The position numbers and the translations under genes are program-made. The notes under the pieces are model-generated. The model was not told the DNA's origin. It ran no database searches and saw only the letters and a list, made by a program, of their open reading frames with translations. From Gammaproteobacteria bacterium UBA4475 (GTDB lineage Bacteria > Pseudomonadota > Gammaproteobacteria > Pseudomonadales > Azotimanducaceae), in the NCBI GenBank assembly GCA_002389265.1, contig DGOD01000227.1, forward strand, positions 1 through 37,667: 37,667 bases of DNA, given 5' to 3'. Position 1 is the first letter of the stretch. Every line of letters begins with the position of its first letter. Below, piece after piece: positions 32,561-37,667 of this stretch.

Positions 32561-34326
32561 CATCCTTAAGTGAACTGTATCAACAAGAGCTGCGCCTGCT
32601 GAAAGAGTCAGCGAAGGTCTTCAGTGACGAATATCCAACCCTTACCGCGAATTTGGTGCGAGAGAGTGCCGATCCCGACATCGACATGATATTGAAGGGC
32701 GTGGCCTATCTGACGGCCCAGCTACGTAAGGAAATTTCTGATGAATTCCCCATAGCGCTGCAAGCCTTATCTCAAGTTTTGACGCCAACGCTGATGCAGC
32801 CACTGCCGGCGACAACGATTCTCGACTTCATGCCCAAGGCAAACCTGATAACGCCTTTCAAGCTAGCGGCTGGCACTGCATTTGATTCGGTCTCGCTGGC
32901 TAGCGATAGCCTTGGTCAACCTGTTCACTGTCGATTTTGTACTGTTTGGGACGTCACCGTTTTGCCGATCGCTATTCGATCCGTAGGGGTGAATAGTACG
33001 GAAGAGACCTTAGCAGGCAACCAAACCAAACTATTGCAACTTAAGATGGATTTTGATGCGTCTCGCAATGACGTGGCGAATTACGAATTTGAAAGTCTTA
33101 GGTTGTATTTCGACATGCCCATTGCCGAGAGTGCTGCTTGGGTTAGCTTGTTGAAAAACTCCCTGGTAAGCCTGAATGTTACCGATGCAAGTGGGACGAG
33201 AAATATCTTTTCGCCTAAGGTGCGTTTAACCGGCTATTTCCTTGGCGAAAATGAGCCTCAAGGCCCGAGTAGTCTAAGTACTCATCAGTTACTCCAAGAC
33301 TACTACGTGAGTACCGAAAAATATTTGTTTTTCGATATTGATCTCAGTGGTTGGACCGAGCGTTCGGGCGAAGCCTTTACGTTAGAGTTTAAGCTTTCAA
33401 AGCCGAATTGGTCGGTTCCTGAGCTGACAGAGTCAGCGGTACATTTGTTTGCTACCCCAGCAGTGAATCGATTTTCAGCCTACGCTGAAACGAAAAAAAT
33501 TAGCGGACCTGAAGCGGACATCACGCTTGAGGCTTATGAACGAAGTCTTTCTGGCGATCATGGGCTGGAGATTATAGACGTCGAGGAAGTCGAATCGATA
33601 CAGAAAGGTCGGCCCGAAAATCTGCGCTATCAAAACTTACTGAGTCCAGACTCAGTTTCTACCAACATAGCAGGATACAATTTCTTTCGTAAGCCTGGCG
33701 CGCAGGATGGTCAAACTGTGCCGTGGCTTGGTTTATATAATGGGCAGAGCGTAGACTTGCGAGAAGAGGTGTTGCGAATTCGTGTCGCTTGTTGTAACGG
33801 CGAGTTGGCTAGCCAGATCGCGCCGGGGGACATCAAGCGCCCGACGAGTGGTTCGCCTGAATTGGTCAGTTTCACCAACCTGACCGCCGCGACGCAGTTC
33901 CAGTCTGCGTCAGTGGTCACCCAAAGTGCATGGCAAGTCGTGTCTGATCAAGCCCTGAGCATGTCTTCAATCGATGATGCGGCGAAACTAAAACGACTGC
34001 TGATGCACCATATTCCTGCGGGGCTGGTGAAATCGGCCAGACAAAAGTCTAACATTCATGCTATCAGCGCTATTGAAATATTTAAGGTTGTTTCGACTGA
34101 GAAAATTAGTCGCGGACGCCCACTGTTGGGTAGCGAATATCGCGTTGTGATGAATGGTGAAAGTTTTGCCAGCGCTGGCGAGTTGTTTATGTTCAGCGCG
34201 TTACTTGATCAACTGTTCGCTTTGCAAAATGTCGTGAACAGTTTTAGTCAACTGGTCGTTATCGACAGCAGAACTGGGGAGGAAGCGGAATGGCCAGTGA
34301 GACTAGGCACAACCGAGATTCTGTAG
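32557..34326 (+). CDS. tssF: T6SS baseplate protein TssF
   Basis: This 589-residue protein has the typical TssF N-terminus, LYQQELRLLKESAKVFSDEYP, then ADPDIDMILKGVAYLTAQLR and EFPIALQALSQVLTPTLMQPLPA. Later parts include the TssF barrel motifs around LRLYFDMP and CCNGELASQIAPGD. With TssG it makes the (TssF)2-TssG wedge of the baseplate around VgrG. The ATG overlaps the tssE stop, and the last 37 bases overlap tssG. No vgrG lies in the window. Confidence 0.96.
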   Translation: MTSLSELYQQELRLLKESAKVFSDEYPTLTANLVRESADPDIDMILKGVAYLTAQLRKEISDEFPIALQALSQVLTPTLMQPLPATTILDFMPKANLITPFKLAAGTAFDSVSLASDSLGQPVHCRFCTVWDVTVLPIAIRSVGVNSTEETLAGNQTKLLQLKMDFDASRNDVANYEFESLRLYFDMPIAESAAWVSLLKNSLVSLNVTDASGTRNIFSPKVRLTGYFLGENEPQGPSSLSTHQLLQDYYVSTEKYLFFDIDLSGWTERSGEAFTLEFKLSKPNWSVPELTESAVHLFATPAVNRFSAYAETKKISGPEADITLEAYERSLSGDHGLEIIDVEEVESIQKGRPENLRYQNLLSPDSVSTNIAGYNFFRKPGAQDGQTVPWLGLYNGQSVDLREEVLRIRVACCNGELASQIAPGDIKRPTSGSPELVSFTNLTAATQFQSASVVTQSAWQVVSDQALSMSSIDDAAKLKRLLMHHIPAGLVKSARQKSNIHAISAIEIFKVVSTEKISRGRPLLGSEYRVVMNGESFASAGELFMFSALLDQLFALQNVVNSFSQLVVIDSRTGEEAEWPVRLGTTEIL

Positions 34327-35282
34327 AGCAGTCTCTAATTGAGAATGCCGCCCGATATAGCCTTGTTGAAGCTTATCGTGTTCTGTGCCTGATCGTCGCA
34401 GAAAATGGTATGGATCCATTGCATTATATTCGCCTGCGTCCAGTGTTAGGTATGGGGTTGCCGCGTTCCGAAGTGCAATCGATTGAAAGAGTGATGCTTG
34501 GTAATGGCCTTAATGTTTACCAAATCAATGTCAACCTTGCTGGTTTGTACGGACAGCAATCCGTTCTGCCAAACTTCATTACAGAAGAGATTGTACGCGC
34601 CTCGTATCAAGACGAGCATGGTGGACGCTTCTTCTTAGACCTCATTCATCAACGTCTTTACCAACTCGTATACAAGGCGCGGGTGGCAAATCTGCCCTAT
34701 GCCTCGGCAGATAGCGTGACTAATATGCAGCAAATGATGCTGTCTATGATTGGTCTCAGGGGTGCAAGTTGGATTGAGGATTTTGTCGATCCGGCTTTTA
34801 TTTTGCGCAATATTAATGTGTTTCGACTTCAGCGCAGAACGAGTGCTGGTCTTATCCAACTGCTGGCGAATTTGTTTAAGCGGTCCACGGTCAGTGTTGA
34901 AGAATGCTGCGAACGGGCTTTCACGTTGCCTGAAAGTCAACGCTGCTTTATTGGTAGGCAAGGTAATGAGCTTGGTAATAACGGCATTGTCGGCAGCAAA
35001 ATATCGGAATACCAAGGCAGAATTGTGGTCAAAATCAGCGGCATCAGCGCCGAGCAATACCGTCAATGGGCCTTGGATGAGCGCTATTGGCGCTCGCTAA
35101 AAACAATGATCCAATATTTCCTTGACCAACCGCTGGTCGTTGAATTGCAATTCAATATATTGCAATCGGAAGGCTTCAAGTTGGTATTTGGCAAGCATAA
35201 TCAAAATCAGTTAGGTCGTAGTGCATGGTTATTGCATGATCAAGCAAGTGAATCAATAGATGCGAGGGTGAGGGTTCTGTAA
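34290..35282 (+). CDS. tssG: T6SS baseplate protein TssG
   Basis: The 330-residue TssG contains LVEAYRVLCLIVAENGMDPL, YIRLRPVLGMGLPRSEVQSI, VNLAGLYGQQSVLPNFITEE and FLDLIHQRLYQLVYKA, the standard core. The second half has the family repeats around SGLIQLLANLF-type helices. GGAGG 7 nt upstream, inside tssF, supports the ATG at 34290. After it the T6SS core stops: the ORF beginning at its stop (TAATG) encodes only 13 residues, and about 135 bp separate it from the sensor gene. Confidence 0.95.
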   Translation: MASETRHNRDSVEQSLIENAARYSLVEAYRVLCLIVAENGMDPLHYIRLRPVLGMGLPRSEVQSIERVMLGNGLNVYQINVNLAGLYGQQSVLPNFITEEIVRASYQDEHGGRFFLDLIHQRLYQLVYKARVANLPYASADSVTNMQQMMLSMIGLRGASWIEDFVDPAFILRNINVFRLQRRTSAGLIQLLANLFKRSTVSVEECCERAFTLPESQRCFIGRQGNELGNNGIVGSKISEYQGRIVVKISGISAEQYRQWALDERYWRSLKTMIQYFLDQPLVVELQFNILQSEGFKLVFGKHNQNQLGRSAWLLHDQASESIDARVRVL

Positions 35283-35417
35283 TGAGCCAACAACAGCATG
35301 CTGATTGCTACGCCGATGTTTAACGACGTTGCTCGTGGTGACGTTAGCCCCAAGCGGACGCCAAGTCAGCTGAATATTTGGGTCATGAAATAGTACAGAT
35401 TGAAGCAGGGCTCGAAA

Positions 35418-37280
35418 ATGAAATTTTCATTCGCAGTAAAACTCGGATTATTGTTGGTTACAGTGATTACCACGCTGACGGGCGCTATCTTGTTCAATTC
35501 TTACAGCTACTCGAAAAATGTCACGTATGACGACTTTAAGGCCAGTATCAGCGCGGTGACAAATACAGGCGCGTTCGTTTTCAATGAAGAGGCTCGAGAT
35601 GTAATCGAGTCTCTTAAGCAACGATTGAACCAGAGTCTAGCTGGAGAGAGCAATATTGAGCTTAATGACTGGGTCAAGACTTTAAAATCTCACGATGTTA
35701 AGCCCGCGTTAAGTGCTGCTACCTCCAATCAACTCCAAGATAGCCTAGAGTTTCAGACGTTGGTGCAATTGCTACGACGGGTAAAAGCGGGTGGTGGGAA
35801 AGTTGTAGCGCCGCTTAGATTGCTAGATCAGAGCGACGCGGGCAGGCAGTGCTCAGCTGGCCATAATAACCCCAAAGTGCCGGTGGGTAGCGGGTTCGTA
35901 GCACGCCGGGTCTATCTGTCTGTACCGATTCCAGGCGTTGATCCCTCCGAGGCGGTCATGTTGCTGGCTAATTCTAATTATGAGTCGGAGATGGGTGGTG
36001 ACGCAAAGTATCCCATTGGTGATACCTATCGGCCGAAAGCGAGGTTCAGCAGTGCCTTCAGGGATGGCGAGTTGAGTATCTCTAACTGGTATGTAGATGA
36101 ATTCGATCCGTGTATTAAGATTATGACCGCGGCAATACCGATTAAAAACGAGGATGGCAAAGTGATAGCGGTGCTGGGTGCGGATTATCCTATATTGGAG
36201 TTTGAGCAACGTGTAAATGAGCTAGAGGCCGACAGTTGGAATCTGTTTGGGATTGCCGCGGCGATCGCGTTTATCTTTACCTTAGTCGTAGGTTACTGGG
36301 TGGTAGTACCGTTGACCCGTTTAAGAGAAGGTGCTGTACAATTGCTAAGACATAATTTTTCGCATCGGGTGAATGTTACATCGACTGACGAATTTGGAGT
36401 CCTGGCCACGACTATCAACAAGGTCAGTGAAACACTTGGAGATTTTACCCTTAACCTTGAGCGAATAGTCGAGGAGCGTACGGTCAAACTTTCCGCAGCT
36501 AATGAGGAGGTGGTGCAACTAAATGAGCTGCTACAGCGAGAGAACGCCCACTTGGGTGCCGAGGTAGACAGCCTGATCAGGTTGCGCGAAAAGCAACTGG
36601 AACATGTCGAAGGGAAGATTGATCGGGGAAAATATGCGATCAATTTTCGCTACCTGCCGACGCGTTCGGTAGGCGGTGATTTTTGGCATCTAGGACAGAA
36701 TCGCGACGATTTGATCGAACTTTGCTATGGGCAGGTTTCGGGTTATGGTCTTGAAACGGCGACAACCGTATTGCAGTTACAGGCACTTTTCAAGTCGTTG
36801 GCCGGTGAGCCAATCAGCAGTCAGCTTAAGAATGCCAACGACTATCTATACAGCCAGCAGAAAGTGTTGACTAACCCGCTGTTCGCGAAGGTGCTATACA
36901 TCACGCTTAGCGAGGACCGAATGAGCGTTAGTGGTTACGGAGAACCGCCTATTGCATTCAACAACCATCAGGTGGAAGAGTTGGCTTCAGGCTTCATGTC
37001 GACCCCACTGGGATTAGATTCGAAAATAGAAATTGGTACGGAGAAGCGGTCGTTTGGCAACATGAGTTACTTGTTGTTTTCAGCGGGTTTTAGACAAGCA
37101 GTTTTGAAACTGCACAATGTGCAAGACCTTGATCTGACACCACAGCGTTTTCTAGAACTTACTGGCCTACGCGAAGCTGGGGTGGATGACCTGACCGCAC
37201 GATTGCGGGCCGAAGATTGGTTCGAAAATTTTGAAGATGATGTTAGCTTCATTCTCATTGAGCGGCTTGTGGACCTATGA
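35418..37280 (+). CDS. Membrane sensor with HAMP-like linker and degenerate SpoIIE/PP2C-like domain
   Basis: This 620-residue protein has two membrane helices (about residues 8-27 and 274-296) around a periplasmic sensor of Cache type. That region carries a PAIPIKNEDGKVIAVLGADYP-like strand set, with IPIKNEDGKVIAVLGADY visible. A HAMP-like segment (VVPLTRLREGAVQLLRH) and a coiled coil near 345-395 follow. The rest resembles the SpoIIE/RsbU phosphatase: SVGGDFW (Asp421), then YGQVSGYG where DVSGHG is expected (Gln439 for Asp), LLFSAGF where SDG is expected (Ala556 for Asp) and a final EDDVSFILIE (Asp607/608). Two of four metal positions are lost, so the phosphatase may be inactive. The ATG overlaps no gene upstream; AGGG 8 nt before it supports the start. 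Its last bases overlap the STAS-like gene. Confidence 0.85.
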   Translation: MKFSFAVKLGLLLVTVITTLTGAILFNSYSYSKNVTYDDFKASISAVTNTGAFVFNEEARDVIESLKQRLNQSLAGESNIELNDWVKTLKSHDVKPALSAATSNQLQDSLEFQTLVQLLRRVKAGGGKVVAPLRLLDQSDAGRQCSAGHNNPKVPVGSGFVARRVYLSVPIPGVDPSEAVMLLANSNYESEMGGDAKYPIGDTYRPKARFSSAFRDGELSISNWYVDEFDPCIKIMTAAIPIKNEDGKVIAVLGADYPILEFEQRVNELEADSWNLFGIAAAIAFIFTLVVGYWVVVPLTRLREGAVQLLRHNFSHRVNVTSTDEFGVLATTINKVSETLGDFTLNLERIVEERTVKLSAANEEVVQLNELLQRENAHLGAEVDSLIRLREKQLEHVEGKIDRGKYAINFRYLPTRSVGGDFWHLGQNRDDLIELCYGQVSGYGLETATTVLQLQALFKSLAGEPISSQLKNANDYLYSQQKVLTNPLFAKVLYITLSEDRMSVSGYGEPPIAFNNHQVEELASGFMSTPLGLDSKIEIGTEKRSFGNMSYLLFSAGFRQAVLKLHNVQDLDLTPQRFLELTGLREAGVDDLTARLRAEDWFENFEDDVSFILIERLVDL

Positions 37281-37660
37281 ATCAATCAATCGAAGCAGCG
37301 GCGTTTCATTACGACAAGTTGATCGGACGCTTGATCTTCAACAGTTCATGCCGATTATTATGGCGCAGCGAGATTGATCAAGGGAAAAACTTGTTGCGCT
37401 ATTTAGATGAAAATCGCGTTTCTTCACTGCAGGTTCACCTGCAGGGTAGTGTTTTTTTTGATTTAAACTCGGCGCTGCTGTTCTACCAGATCGTCAAGCT
37501 ATTCGCCAAGGACCGACAAAAAAGCCTGGTAGTGTTTACTCGTGACGACGTGCGTGCACAGCGTCAGCTGATAGAGGTCGCTCTGAAGCTGGATCCGCGA
37601 ATAAAGCTTGAATTTACTTTTAGTGAAGACTTCAAACCCCATCACGTGCAAGTCGCTTAG
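37277..37660 (+). CDS. STAS-like protein coupled to the sensor phosphatase
   Basis: This 127-residue soluble protein has the STAS secondary-structure order. It has an early strand LLWRSEIDQG, a strand-turn-helix (SSLQVHLQGSVFFDLNSALL) that corresponds to the segment holding the phosphorylatable serine, a strand LVVFTRDD, and a late strand KLEFTFSE. The position of the regulatory serine (DLNSALL) is plausible. Its ATG overlaps the sensor's stop (ATGA), so the two are coupled and likely interact. In partner-switching systems, a SpoIIE-type phosphatase controls a STAS protein that releases a target. No anti-sigma-type kinase is in the window. The call is from pattern and context, not firm homology. 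Confidence 0.68.
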   Translation: MNQSIEAAAFHYDKLIGRLIFNSSCRLLWRSEIDQGKNLLRYLDENRVSSLQVHLQGSVFFDLNSALLFYQIVKLFAKDRQKSLVVFTRDDVRAQRQLIEVALKLDPRIKLEFTFSEDFKPHHVQVA

Positions 37661-37667
37661 GCATCAT

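Noticed and set aside
21101..35282. Phage tail or extracellular contractile injection system
   Set aside because: tssJ, tssK, tssL and tssM with the membrane complex define a T6SS; no phage capsid, integrase or tail-fibre genes occur.

Overview
The window looks like a chromosomal stretch of a free-living, probably marine, Gammaproteobacterium. This is inferred from gene style: a lipoprotein DUF885 peptidase, a PQQ quinohaemoprotein dehydrogenase, CoA-linked catabolic enzymes and a type VI secretion (T6SS) locus with a TssJ lipoprotein. No rRNA, tRNA, CRISPR array, insertion sequence or integrase was seen, so the assignment is tentative. Coding density is high and most genes sit in short same-strand runs.

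Left part (1-18.1 kb), mostly catabolic and housekeeping enzymes: a DUF885 lipoprotein peptidase and an exported M20 peptidase (minus strand); a GMC flavoprotein oxidoreductase (plus); a short-chain dehydrogenase and a PhyH-type Fe(II)/2-oxoglutarate dioxygenase (minus). Divergent from the last is a complete myo-inositol-oxygenase-type diiron enzyme, followed by a crotonase, an exported rhodanese (minus), a small lipoprotein, a cytochrome P450, a PHP phosphoesterase, a tandem pair of unlike acyl-CoA dehydrogenases and a PQQ/haem c alcohol dehydrogenase. Together these suggest oxidation of a hydroxylated or terpenoid/steroid-like carbon source, but no complete pathway can be named.

Middle part (18.1-21.1 kb, minus strand): a tightly coupled three-gene membrane operon with a MotA/TolQ/ExbB-type channel protein, a MotB/ExbD-like single-span protein whose periplasmic part is not OmpA-like, and a third two-span protein. 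It looks like an uncharacterised ion-driven motor. Next comes a small helix-turn-helix gene with a TTG start, coupled to a 20-codon leader ORF, then a ~500-bp gene-poor region that probably carries the T6SS promoter.

Right part (21.1-37.66 kb, plus strand): a T6SS operon in the order tssB-tssC-hcp-tssJ-tssK-tssL-tssM-[TssB/TssC fusion]-hcp2-tssE-tssF-tssG-[sensor with SpoIIE-like phosphatase domain]-[STAS-like protein]. Three things are unusual. First, a second sheath-type protein has TssB-like and TssC-like parts in one chain and is followed directly by a second, divergent Hcp. Second, TssM has no visible Walker A motif. Third, the cluster ends with a HAMP-linked SpoIIE/PP2C-like protein that has lost two of its expected metal-binding aspartates, translationally coupled to a STAS-like protein; this suggests partner-switching control of the machine. 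tssA, tssH/clpV, vgrG and PAAR genes are not in the window and may lie beyond the right edge.
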